Below, in pieces: positions 33,836 through 45,814 of a stretch of 64,000 nt of DNA. Origin of the DNA: Gymnogyps californianus (Eukaryota; Chordata; Aves; Accipitriformes; Cathartidae); the NCBI RefSeq assembly GCF_018139145.2, contig NC_059485.1, positions 18,661,698-18,725,697 of the forward strand. The letters run 5' to 3'. Under the pieces are notes generated by a model that saw only the letters and a list, made by a program, of their open reading frames with translations, searched no databases and was not told where the DNA came from. Within the stretch, counting starts at the first letter, position 1; each line of letters starts with the position of its first letter. Position numbers and translations under genes: made by a program.

Positions 33836-36800
33836 AAAGAAAGGCAATTTTTAAGGGGGGGTACTCTTCCTCTCTTGCTGCAGGGAGAGGAGATGAGTTG
33901 TGGTGCGCAGAGGCGGGCAGGGGAGTGGGTTTGTCACCGTTGCCATTCCCAGAGTGACTCGAGCTTCGTGCATGGGACAGGATGTGCGTGTTTTCCCATC
34001 TTTCCTTGTCGAGCCCGTGGAGGAGATAGGGAATGTGAAGTCCAGCCCCTGTCTGTAGCAGGGAGTAAAATCCACCGCATGTCTTGGCGGGTGCTCAGGG
34101 TGCTGCTCCCCACCAGCTCGGCACCCGTCCTGGGGCCTCACATCCCCATCCCACCTGGGATGAGCGCTGGCTCAGCCCAGCCAGCGCAGCACCAGCGGAG
34201 AGGAGGGCTGTGGTGGGGCTGCGTCCGATCCTGTGTCGGCGGGAAGAGGTTTTGCCGGTGAGGGAAAGGCTTTGAGGCCATCCGGGAAAACCTGCTAATG
34301 CTGCCACAGCTGGCATGGGGGAATTGTGGTTTTGCATCTGCATTTCTCAGTTGTGAGTATTTCATCAAGCGCTGCTCTGACACCCTGTCCCAGCCCCAAG
34401 CTGTGGTTTTATGGCCAAGATTACGGTTCCCACAGATGTGCGCAGCTGGCCAGGGAGCCCTCGTTGTGCGGCTGGGCTCCAGGCTGGGGCGGGGGGCAGC
34501 CCCCCTCGTCGGAGCTTGGACAGCCCCGCGGTGTAAAGGCTGCAGGTTTGAAGGACTCAGGTTTGCCTGCAGGCTCGAAGGTGGGTTTGTCCACGCAAGC
34601 ATTGATATTTTTTGTTTTCTTGGTCTATGGGCTTTGGATTTACCAGTTGAACCATTGGATGGGTTTTGCTGGTGGCTGTAGGGATGCGAGCGTTCTGGGA
34701 TCTCCATCCCATGCTGGTAATGCCACGACTGTCCCAGGTGTCAGAGCCAGCTGGGCTTGGGCTCCCGACCCTTCACTGTGTGGTGCAAATGCTTTGCTTA
34801 GATTAAAACTCCTAATTTTAAATACAAACGAGATTGGCTGGTGGAGTATCTCTAGTGCCGTTTATTTTGACGTTGAATTTGTCATACAAGGTCTTCACAC
34901 TGTTTATTCCTGTCTCACAGCAGGCTGCTATTTCTTGCCTGGCTGGTTGTCGGGTGCGGGGCTCTCTGGGGAGGGGTACATGGCTGAGAGGGGGGTTCTG
35001 GCATTTCCATAGGGTGCTTCTGCCAAGAGGACCAGGGCTGATGCGCTTATAAAATCCTGGAGGCTTCAGAGCTGGTGGTAGTGGACGGGAGAGGTTATGC
35101 GTGTCTGCTTCCTTGCAGAATCGGGAACTGGACTTTTTTCTTACGTGTGCTGATTTTTATTGTCAGCGTTCTGCATTTAGTGTTGCTTGGTCATCCCAGG
35201 ATTGACCTGGGAGCCTGACCTAATGTTTGGAGGGAGCCTTGTCTGATGGTCTTGGGATGGAGAAGGAGGCAAGGCAACAGGGTGTCAGTGGTGGGCTGGA
35301 CCCGGGATGTGAGTGCTGCTTCTATCCCCAGAGCTGGGCTGGGGAGAGAGTGAGCCCCAAGTATGTCACTCAGTTGGGTCTCGATAATCTCAAAGCTCAA
35401 ATATCCCCTGTGGTCCCTCCTCCTCATGGCATGTTTTATAAGGGAGTCTGCAGAAAGGAAGGAGGGTGATGCAGAAAGTTTGCAAGTTTGAGGGCTCAGC
35501 TGAACCCCTCGAAACACCTCTCTTCCTCCACGTGCAAGCCTGTTCGGGGACGGGAAGGCTGTGGGGAACTGGCAGGGTCACCTTGCCTGTGTGCTGACTC
35601 CTTCCCTGGTGCGAGGAGCTCTCGCATCAGCTGCAACTTGGGGCAGAGCCAGAGAGCAGGACGTGCACATGACGCTGCTCTAACGGTCCTGCTGGTGACA
35701 GCGATCAGTGGTGTGGCTTCCCTCCTCCACTGAGGTCTCTGCGCAAGAGGAGCTGAGAAATCCTGGGCCACGCTAAAGCACAAAGCCCCACCCTGGCGAG
35801 GGCAGGGTTTTGCACTGGGAAACATCTTGGTGAGGACATGTGAAACGGTCTCGCACATTGTTTCTTGCAGCCTCTGCAGGGTCTCCCCGCTCGTCCCTGT
35901 ATCTTTCTCTCCAGTTCTGCTTTGTCAGGACAGCTGGGGAGACCTTGCTCCTCTCAGTGGGGAGGACTGCAGAGGAAGGTTTATTTTCATTACTCCACAA
36001 CCTAGGCATCTTTTTCCAAGCGGAGTGAAATACCCGATGGACTCACCCTGTGGAAGAGGAGAGGACGGATCCCTTCCCAGAGTGGGTCAGCTGGAGCACC
36101 AGGACAATCCCTTCTGGACCAGGAGGGATGTAGATGCCGTGTTTGGGGTCAGCAGACTGCACTGCAGTGGGCAGGAAAATGGGATGCGATTCTTCCTCTG
36201 CATGAGGATAGTTTTGGCTTCAAAGCTTGATGTGGAGCAGTTTCTTATGCCCTGTAAGAATGCGGAGGGAGAATGTGTTCTCTTCCTCCCTCAGAAGGAA
36301 TGTGTTGCTGGAACTGACTGCTGGAGCCTTGGCTTGCACAGAAATTGGTCTCCCAGGCTGCCAAGGACTGTCCATCTCCTGCATGCCACCCTGATGGCCC
36401 AACTGCAGCGCCGGGTGCAGCCTGGCACCCCAGAGGAGAGGCTGCCTCCACCCCAGGGGGGACTCTAGGAGGCTCAAAAGCCACTTTTTCCCCATCTGGT
36501 TTGATTTTTTTTTCCTAAAGCTTGCACTTTAGTAGCACATCACCTCCATCCCCTATCACTTCTAGGCAAATGATAACACAGATCAAATCATGTTGAATAA
36601 ATCTGCAGAGTAGTTAAAGAAGATAATTCTGCAGAGATAGCATTGGGGTGAAAACTGAGGGCTTGGTCCTTGGCTATTGCTGGGTGGTCAGCTGTCTGCC
36701 GTGATGCTCTGCAGGGTCTCGGGCCCTCGGAAAGCAAATTCCTCATGTGTTGTCTGCTGAGTTTAGGCAAGCAGGCCTGGAAGGTGGGGAGCCAGCGCAG

Positions 36801-37665
36801 CAGCTCCCAGCAGCAGGAGAGAGGTGGTTTGTGGCTGGGCTGATACTCAGCCCTGCCTTGCGCTCGGTCCCTGCCCTTTTCATAGGAGAAATGAAATAAT
36901 CCATTCTGCAAAGCCAACCCTTTGGCAAGCTCTGGGTAGCTCCTGTTTCCTCTCCCAGCTCTCTGTTCCAAGTGGCATGCAGTGCTTTGCACTGATGGGT
37001 ATCGATTGCTGCCTGCCCCGCGTTCAGTTGCACACTAGCTTCATAGCATCGTAATGCGCAGAAAACACATATAACGCAGCAGAAGGCAGGTGTTGGACGC
37101 TTGGGAAGGTGTCCTAAGCCTCCTGGGCAGCAGCAGCCTCTGCAGGACCCCCCCTTTAGTAGGTTTGGTGTTTGATATTAAGTGTAACGGCATTAGTGCC
37201 CTCGTGCACTCCTTCGCTTCGGTGTGCATCCCCCCTTTGCGAACGTCTGCGTACCGGTGTGACCCCCGTGCTCTTCCCTGGCCAAGGCTCAGACAGAAGT
37301 GAGCAATTTTCCATCGCTTGGTGCATTTGTTTTGCATAGATTAAACTCTGTATTTTTCCTTCCTGGCTACCTACTCGAGCTGTCTGTGCTGCTCCAGCTG
37401 CTCTCAGTCCCCCAGCCTCTCATTTTCACTGGCCCTTGCCTCTGCCCACCCTCCCTCGCTTCTCCTCCCTCTCCCCTTTGCTGTCCTCCGTGCAGCTGCT
37501 GCTTCCCGTTCGGCAGTGGGGAGGCTTTGCCGGAGGAGGGAGAGGTGCAGGCTGGCATTCCCGTGTCCGGGAGTAAATGGGAGAGGCACCGCTGGGCTGC
37601 CTGGATGTGTGGTGGCAGGAGGTGGTGGCAGGTCCTGGCTTTACCCATCCCGTCCTTCCTTTCAG

Positions 37666-37701
37666 TGCAAAGGAGGGAGAGTGGCAGCCAAACCAGACTG
37701 A
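37666..37701 (+). CDS. Candidate alternative terminal coding exon
   Basis: An excellent acceptor (CCCGTCCTTCCTTTCAG) precedes 37666. Read in phase 0, as required after the exon at 17202, it encodes CKGGRVAAKPD and then a TGA stop at 37699-37701. An AATAAA hexamer follows at 37846-37851, and ATTAAA occurs slightly earlier. Together these could form a short 3' exon giving a truncated protein, alternative to the 45334 candidate. Eleven codons are too few to show coding character, so confidence is low. Confidence 0.18.
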   Translation, partial: CKGGRVAAKPD

Positions 37702-40700
37702 ATTCTGGGTCTCCCCATGTTGCGTTTGGAGACTCTCTTTGTTGTTCATTTGTTGCTGATTTGTATATTCATGATTAAACCTGCAGCTGTCCAGTGCCTG
37801 GAGGATTTGGAATGAATTAGAATGACAAGAGACATGGTCTTTACAAATAAAGTAATCATTTTTCCCTGCACTTAGCATTCATCCTCTTTCAAAGGTTCTC
37901 TGTGTGACGCAGATTTGCTGCACTTTCATGCCGGGACTGTGGGGAGATGTCTGGATCTTGCAGTCCTCTTTATTTCTGTGGCAGACGTGGGTGTGATGAT
38001 GTAGGAGAAAGGGGCAGTGTGTTAAATGCTCTGATAGTTTTTAATGGTGTCAAAGTCTGCCATTTAAATTGGGACTTTCATGGTAGAGAAGAACTGAAAG
38101 GGGAAGATGGGCGTGAAAATCGATGCCGTGGGCCTCCATTCCTCTGCAGCGTCCCTGTCGTAGTGCTTGTTGATCAACCTCCCTCCCCCTGGTCCCGCTT
38201 CCCCTCCTGCTGGAGCTTAATCCTCTGCTGATGGCATCCCTGCGTTTCCATGGAAATTGCCATCCGGCTGCTCCGGTGCTTCACCTCTGCCTGCTGGAGA
38301 GCTGGAGCTGGATCCGCTGGTGGTGAGCCCGGCTGGGGAAGTGGCACCGTTCCTGCTGGGTCAGTGGTCAGCACCGTGGTGGCTGGAGGTCAACACGTGC
38401 CCTGCAGCAGCAGGGGTCTGGGATGTGGGTGGCGTCAGCAGTCTCCCCATATAGCATGTTATAGTTGTGGCTTTGACTTTTTATTGTGTGTCTGAAGTTT
38501 ATCAGTTGTAAGAAGTGGTGGCCTGTGCTGTGGATGGGAGTGTGGGTGGTCAGTCACCTGGAGGTCTCTCCCTGGCTGCTGGCGCCTGGCTTCCATGACT
38601 AAGCGGTCCTGCCAGCTTGTGTTCCTGGGAGTTGTACCCTACATCCACACTACTGTTGCCTTAGTGTGAGGTTCTTTTGGTAAATGATCCCGCAACTCAT
38701 CGTAAAGCTTCCTGACGCGATGGCAACTTTTGCTCTTTGCCTTCCTGGAGTCCGAGAGACCAGTGTGAGATGTTTGCCCATCAAACTCCCCAGAGATGCC
38801 TGGGACCTCTCCCTTGGGTGCTGTACTGGCTCCTGGTCCCATACCAAGGATGGTGACGGGAATGGCTGCTCGGCTCTCCTGGCATGCCATAAAGGGCATC
38901 GGTGGGAGTGGTGGCAGAGGGTAGGCGTAACTCGGGATGGGCCATGGCCCAAGGTTGTGTGGGAACCATATCCCCAAGGTTGTGGGACCTGCCTGGCTAA
39001 GGAGGGATGGAGGCAGCCTTGGGAAGCAGAGGAGTGGGGCTGAGATGGGCTCATGCTTAACATAAAAGAGGCAATGAGCAAAGCTGAAAATATTTAAAGT
39101 AGGCATTCGCTTGAGCTGAGGCTTATGTGAATGATGGCTGTCCTCTGGTCCAGAATACAGATGTGGTCTAATTGGGGATCAGGCTGTGATGAGGACCATG
39201 GTGAGTAGCAGCTGTGTGCCCTCAGGAAGGATGGAGGGGTGTCTCTGCAGAGGGGAGGAGGAGCTGTCTTTACCAGCTGCAAACATGAATCCTCATGACG
39301 TGGCTGAGGGCAGGCAGGCTGCCATCGGATCCTCAGAAGGTTGGTTGGTTGCTGTGATCTTGTTGGATGTTTTTCATAAGTTCCACCGAGGAGCTTTGAA
39401 CCTCCGCATAACTCCATTGTGAGAGGAAGGCTTGATGGGTGGTGATGGTGGGATTTCTGCAGGTCCAGCTCTTTAGGGACCGCAGTCTCCTGGGAGCTCT
39501 TCAGGATGACATGTAACCCTCCTGTGCTGCATGGTGGTGGCAGGGAGCTCTTGGGCACATCTTGCAGGAGATTGGTGGTCAAGCCCAGAGGCCAGGTTTC
39601 TGGGCAAGGGCAGCTCTTCTGTAAATGACACATAAGGGGCACTGTTATGGCACTGGCAGGTGACAGATGCGTGATGCAGCCCTGTCCTTGGGTGCCAGGG
39701 CTGGGCGGAAGGAGATCCAGTGAATTATGGTCTTGCTAGAGGAGCTGCTCGGTGGCACACAGAGCACCAAAGCTGCTCTTGCAGCACTGGGGCGTCACCA
39801 AAGGCAGGGGAGATTAATGGGTTAAAATTAAAAATGCTGTGTGTGAGAGTCCTCACTGGAGTGTGAGAGAAGTGCTTACTCCTCAGGCAGTTTCTTAATT
39901 GTGTTGTTCAAAACCCGCTTTCATTAGGTGAATCATTACACGTTTGAAGGTGGCTGCTCAGCTCTGGGTGAAAGCTGAGGGTGCCACGCCACCGGCCAGC
40001 TGTGCATCAGATGGCATTTCGTATTAAATGCGATATTTGGATATACCGATCGAAGGCTTCAACCCATGCTGATAAGTCCTAAATCTCTTCTGATATTTGG
40101 TATGTCTCAAAAAGCTCTCTGGTTGTCCAGGCCTTGGTCTAGCAAACCGTGGCAGCAGGCTGTTGGGTGGGATGTACGCTGATGCCAAATCCTGCCGCTG
40201 GCCTCAGCTTTGCCCGTTGGCTTTCTGGGGCCAGCTCTGCTCACACCCGCCTTGTGCGGGGCGGGATGGGAGGCAGCCGCATCGTAAGTAATGCTGTGTC
40301 TCGAGAAACAGGTCAGTGGCTCCTGTGATTCATTTCCTATAGGAAAAAACCCTCCATTTGCCTGATCTGATTATAAAGCAAAAATGGACTGGGCTGAATG
40401 GAAAAGCTGGAAGTCGTGTAGTAGGTAGGACAACCTGGAAAGTGGGTTTATTTCTGTGTCTTGTAATTGAAAGGCCAAACAGATGATGGTTTTACATTCA
40501 GCCACCTGATTTAAATGAAGCCATAAAACATCAACATTTCCCAGTAAAAAACTGTTGACAAAGTAGCTGCTAAGCTCCCAGAAGCAAAAATACTCTTTGA
40601 ATTAAATGCAGGGCGTGCATTTTGGCAAAAGCGGGCTGAGTAAGCCTCTAAGCTATTTTTTTTTTCCCTTTAAATAGCACGTTTGGAAGATAAGAAAGCA

Positions 40701-43700
40701 GAAGAAACATTATTTGATAGTAGGTCTGTTTCTGGCAGGGGAAACACGTGGAGCACGCATGGTTGTTCGCTGTGCCTGGGGTGTTGCGTACATGTTGGAA
40801 AGACGCGTGGTTGGGAGGGCTGACGCGTTGGTGTGGGCTGGGCAGTGGTGAGTCTCTTCATTCCCTTTTTGAAGAAGCACGTGCGTTGTTATTAGAGGCT
40901 GGCTTGATAAGCCGTAAACAGAGCAAAGTTTGCTTAATTGCCAATCCAGATGAGATAAAATAGTTTTATAGAGATTTATGGGGATAATAAACTATTCAGG
41001 GAAATTTATGACATGTCTAGCTGTGATCAGTGAACCTTTGAAGGGTTTGTTGGGCAAGGATGTTGTCTGCCATGGACAGGTCCTGCGTGGTGTTGGAACA
41101 GTTGGACTTGTGCTGTTGGCTTAAAATATTTCGATTTAAGCCATTTATGTGCCAGCTGATGCCTCTTCCTAGAGGCTTTCCATAAATGAGCCTGGCAGAA
41201 ACTGCACCCTGTGCGCAGGGAGAGGACTGGTGGTCAGTCGCCTCCTAATTTTCATCCAAACGAGAGAGAGAAGAAGCTGAGGCAGATCAGCTGCAGGCAC
41301 CCGCTGCAGAGCACCTTGTGCAGTAGAAGGCTGGGGCATCTTCTGGTGCTTGTGAGCTTAAAACTGGGATAAACTGAATTTATGTGCCCAAGCCATTGAC
41401 TTCAGGGTTTCTGATTGTCCAGATGTGCGCACGTCTTCCTGCCAGCAACTGAATAATACCATAAAAAAAGTCCTGCCTGTCCTGGGAAAAAAAGGAAAGG
41501 GGTGGAAAATGTGGAGATTGTCAGAGGGAAGGTGAGCATCATTATGGGGAGGACCCTGAAGTGAGCATCTCCTTCTATGTCCCGGGAGCGCAGATGTAAC
41601 GAACAAGCTTGGATTCTCCACGTAGGGACCCGGACCTGTGTTGCACAATTTGTAAGAGATCCGAGAGTGAAAGACTGAAAACCACTGACCTTAAAAAATA
41701 TGAGATGACTAATGTGCATGTCTGTGGGAGAAATCCCAAGTGCCCTATTACTTTCAGAAAAGTACCACCTAGATATTAAGACTTTGTATAGACTTCGTCT
41801 ACTAAATGGTCTCAGAAATCTTGAGGTAAAAGCAGACTGCTTTGGGGTTTTTGGCAGGTTGTGGGTAGAAGAGGCTGCTTTACAGTTAACTTAAATGACC
41901 ACAGAAAATACTAAAACCTCGTGTTCATAAACAGCATCTCTGCTTCACTAACTGTAAAGTGTGTTTTTTCTTTGTAGGTAGCCTCTTCCAAAGGCTTAAA
42001 AATGCAAGTGAATCCTTTTTTGTGTAACATCCATATGGTGTGTCCAGTTACAACCGGAAAGCTCAGGAAGCGTGCGAGAGGAAGGACGGAGCTGCCTGGG
42101 CTTTCTGCAGGAAGCAAAGTGATGTTGAACACCGCGTGGTCTGTCCAGCCCTCTGTGGGGCTGCCCTGTGTCCTCTGGACGTGGGTCCCACCAGCTCCTG
42201 AGAAAGCAGTATGAGAGCCCGAGGGGGTCTCTGTTGCTGCGGGGACGGATCCTGCGTCCATCTGCTCGTTGTGCTGCCCTGGGCCGGGGGCAGCGCTGGG
42301 AGCAGCCGGGTGATGCAGGATGCACAGGGCACTGGGACGGGCGGTGCTGCCCCATCCTGGCTGCACCCTCAGCCCTTTGCAAAGTTGGTTAAAAAGCCGA
42401 GTAAATAACCTGTCTCCTTTGCCCTCATTAACTGTGGTTAGGGGCAACCAGGCAAATAGAAGAGGCAGTTTCTTCCTCCCCAGCCATACCTAGTTTTGCC
42501 CTCCCTTAGCCCTCTGTCAGCCCAAGCAGCGTTTGGGGTGGCTGGGTTGTACAGAGAGGTGGCTTTGGGATGGGTCTGTGCCCTGAGGTTGTCCCAGCTC
42601 CCTCCTCGCTGTCCACCCGCGCAGCAAAGTCCAGGTGGGACCTCTGGGCTCTGCAGCAGCCTGGCCACGTAAGCTCTCGCCTTCCTCATCCGTGTTTCAT
42701 ACCCCAATAAGCATTAAGCGTAATTAATTGCATTGATTCTTGCCCACAGCTGGAGAATTTTACAGGGAATTGTGTTCCTTTCCATCTCTTGCTGTTAGGC
42801 TGTGTGGAACAGAAGAGAGCTGAAAAGGGGGGAGGCCAGCATGGGAGCTATGCTGTTTCCCCTGTTGTTGAGCTCAGCATTTGAGTCATTACCCAAATGC
42901 AGAGCGGGAGCGTAAGTCGTGGAGATGGACTTAATTTCCAGTTGTGTTCCCAGTCCTCTAATGCAGGTGTGTGCTCTCCGGGTCTCTCTACACCATTTCA
43001 GCTAACTTTTCTTTATGCATGTGCTTAGTGACTCAGGAAACCTTTTTCTTCCTCTCCTGGACTTTTCAAGCAACCAAAAGTAAGGGAAAGCTGGAGCTTC
43101 AGGCCCTGATGTCCCCAAATTGGGGCAGTAATTTTACATCACGTTGTCATTTCTGCAAGAGGGGGTTTGCATGGATGGGACTGTCCCTCTTGCACCCGCT
43201 GCCTACCCAGGGCACAGCTCGCTGCCTGGCAGCGATAGCCCGTTTAATGCTGGCTTCCCACCGGCTCTCGCTTGGAGTCTTCTCTGCTCTGACACCGTGC
43301 TGCTGTTTGCTTGCTGATCTGTAGCTCCGCAAAACTCCCAGTACCTGCTCCAGGAAGGATGGCTACTTTTGCTTTTCAAGGTTAATAAGATATCTTTAGT
43401 TTTCTTCTCTACCAAGCAAGCACAAAATCAATTTACATGAGAAATTTTCCCCGGTAGCTTTGTGAGCGTGATCTCGATCAGTGGTCTGAAAACTGCCTGG
43501 AGGCGGAAGCGGCACTTGTACGAACACGCTTTTGGCAGCGCAGGGCGCTGTGATGGAGCCGCATCCTCCGTGGCAGGCAGGGCTGGGTCAGGATGCTCTG
43601 CTCCAGGGGACGGTCCAGCATGCAGCTGGGACTCGAGCACCGGCCGAGGGAGATGTGGGAGCTGAAGGAGCTGGCTGGAAAGGTACTGGGGCCGCAGGCC

Positions 43701-45333
43701 TGATTCTGACTTTGAGCCCTGCTTTTTTGTTTGGTTTTTTTTTTGTTTGTTTGTGGGTTTTTTTGTTTTTTTTTTTTTAAATGAACTTGGTCTGTAAGAG
43801 GATTTTCTCTCTTTGCAATAAACAAGGATCGTATGAAATGCCTCATATCTGGTGGTCTCTGCAGAGGGTTCAGTGTGTGCCTCGTAAGGAAACGTGGTGG
43901 TGGTTTGTTTTTCTTGTGTTGTCACGTCTTCCTTCAATTATGGGATAAATATTAATACCACAACCACCCACTAAACAGGCGCTGCCTGCCATGTCTTATC
44001 ATCCTGTCCCTGGGCCGTTGGAACAACTTTACAACACCCTTAAGTTTAAAACAAACACACGCGAAAACCAGTCCCTCTGGATATATTAGAGCTGACCAGC
44101 AAATGTGCATTTCATTACCTAAAATATGCTGGTAGACCCAGAATAGCGAGTGAGCCAAAGGGAAGTAGACCTGCAAAAGGCTTTGGTACTGGATAGAATA
44201 GGAGAAGTTTTTGGGTTTTTTTTTTTGTTTTTTTTTCTCCACCCCTCCCCTTTCTCTTCTTGATTTCTCCTGCTATGAATTCCTGGTTAAAGACTTGCAT
44301 TTCTGAGGGAAACCCGGGTGCCAAGCTGGAAGATGCATTGCACAGCCCAGGCACAGAAATGGCAGATGGTTAGAAGAACGTTGTGTGTTTTATTTTGATT
44401 TATTGTTTTTTCTTAAAGGCATCGGTGCCTGGATCTGAGTGCCTGGAGTGGATAGCTGTTTGGTGTCGTCCCCCAACGTGGTCCAGGGCCCCGTCAAGGT
44501 CCTGCAGTGGGAGCGGAGCTTTTGCTCCTTTTGTTCCTCCTCCGGTTGGGGTGGTTGGCACAGAAGGGCAGGGACGATGGGGCTGTGTGGACCCTACGTG
44601 GCTGGGGACCACGGAGCTTGGCACTGCCTGGGTCTGGCTCGTCCACCACCAGGAATCCACCGTTGGCACCTCCATACGCATGTGATCGGCAGGTACGGCT
44701 TCAGGGTCAGCCCCATCCATGCAGACGTATCTCAGATGAGGACTGGTAACACCCAGCCCTCCATTTATACTGCTTGGTACAAATTACAGACATCAGGGCT
44801 CCCTTTTCATCCCTTCTTGGTGGGCTTGGCAGGAAAAGTGCTCGCCTTTTCCAGTGGGATTTTGAAGGCGTCCGTTAGTTTGCAGTGTTGATGATATCTT
44901 CTGGTGCTTGGAAGGATTTTGTCATCTGAGGCCAAGCCGTGCAGTACAAGGATCCTATGTTGGCCCTGATGTGAAGGGGAGGCCGGGGCAGAGCTGATTT
45001 CCACGGGCTTCAAATAGCCACACAGCAAAGAAGTGTGTAAAGAGTTATCTTTTTTTTTTTTTTTTTTTTTGAGAAATGTTTTGCTGTTGGATGACTGGCT
45101 TGTTGTTAATGTGGAGCAATGATTTTTATTCAGCAACGTCCACATATCCCACTGCTTCCCCTCCAAGAAAAACATAGCGAGCTGTCTCACCAGTTCCACC
45201 AGACTGGTCTCACGGAGCAAAACCCGGCTGGTGGCTCCATGCAGGGAGTGTTATTGCATGTGAGAAGATGAGTCACCATCGGTTGCTTGGTCAACAGCAA
45301 CTGTGTGCATTTTCTCTGTCTGTTTTTGGACAG
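37702..45333. other. Presumed intron, nothing coding supported
   Basis: This is intron-like sequence with T/G-rich low-complexity patches at about 43723-43778 and 44215-44237 and a 21-base T run at 45050-45070. A very good acceptor at about 44417 (TTTTTTCTTAAAG) opens a phase-0 frame, but no acceptable donor lies before its stop at 44683. A G+C-rich block at about 43560-43680 is discussed among the rejected items. Confidence 0.45.
45050..45070 (+). repeat. Poly(T) tract, 21 bases
   Basis: This is a pure run of 21 T preceded by C and followed by GAGAAATG. No target duplication or retroposon body was identified beside it. Confidence 0.9.
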
Positions 45334-45430
45334 TTTAAAGGAGGCATGCCAACTCTACCCCCTTTCTTAGAGGAAAAAAGAGGTGGGGAACCCGTACTTG
45401 ATCAAATTAAAGAAAATTCCGCTATTCCAG
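45334..45430 (+). CDS. Candidate 97-base coding exon, A+T-rich
   Basis: A long pyrimidine tract (TTTTCTCTGTCTGTTTTTGGACAG) forms a strong acceptor, and CCAG|GTAATA a reasonable donor. Read in phase 0, as expected after the exon at 17202, the segment has 32 codons and leaves one base, so the next intron is phase 1. The peptide starts FKGGMPTLPPFLEEKRGGEP and is hydrophilic and charged towards its end (DQIKENS). Codons such as GTA, CTT, GAT, ATT and AAA are unlike the G/C-ending codons of the two upstream exons. This is odd for one gene and may mean a different origin, exonisation or a chance match. I do not recognise the peptide. It lies 28 kb from the previous supported exon. Confidence 0.35.
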
Positions 45431-45793
45431 GTAATATTAAAGAACGGTAGTGGTCACACTTGTAAGCTGTAATGTCAGTTCTTCATGAACCACTCGATGG
45501 ACATCTCTCTGCCCTCTGTCTCCAGTGCCCTGGGCTCTCTGTTGTCATCACTGCAGCATCCACACCAGATACTTCATACTTCACATTTAAGATACTCTCT
45601 TACAATTTTATCATCCAGGCTAAAAAGGAATAGTGTAAGCTGGGTGTTAGTCTGAAAGAAAAACATTTTTGTTCTGTTAGCAGCTGTGATGGGCTGCTTG
45701 TACTGCAGCCTGGGAAGCGGCGGCTCTTCCCCTTCGCCAGGATTTGCAGCAACGCTGGCAGCCTGAAGTGAAGTCGGTGGTTGGTTTTTCATC

Positions 45794-45814
45794 TTTTTTT
45801 TTTTTTTTTTTTTT
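45794..45814 (+). repeat. Poly(T) tract, 21 bases
   Basis: This is a pure run of 21 T about 0.7 kb right of a T run of the same length. The sequence on its right shows no poly(A) signal on the minus strand within 30 bases, so a processed pseudogene is not supported. Confidence 0.9.

Larger units (their letters stand above)
27941..37665. other. Presumed intron, nothing coding supported
   Basis: This stretch contains a perfect inverted repeat at 28131-28176 and a 21-base T run at 33815-33835. Two A+T-rich stretches (about 33260-33440 and 33590-33730) contain AAATATTTTTAATTACC-like blocks. Several open frames of 180-306 codons occur on the minus strand, but they lack splice or start context and protein-like composition. 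I annotate no gene here. Confidence 0.45.

Noticed and set aside
35827..36468. 213-codon open frame on the plus strand
   Set aside because: No start context of note, no recognised domain, and no splice sites bounding it.
40097..40291. Open segment ending CATC|GTAAGT
   Set aside because: The donor has a C before GT, the acceptor is weak, and the peptide is unremarkable.
43560..43683. G+C-rich block with an open frame reading RSSMQLGLEHRPREMWELKE
   Set aside because: The peptide looks protein-like, but the donor GTACTG is poor, the left side lacks a pyrimidine tract, a stop lies close upstream, and the phase does not follow the 17202 exon.
44418..44685. Phase-0 open segment after a very strong acceptor (TTTTTTCTTAAAG)
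   Set aside because: No acceptable donor lies before the stop at 44683-44685, and the translation is rich in tryptophan, glycine and serine without any pattern.
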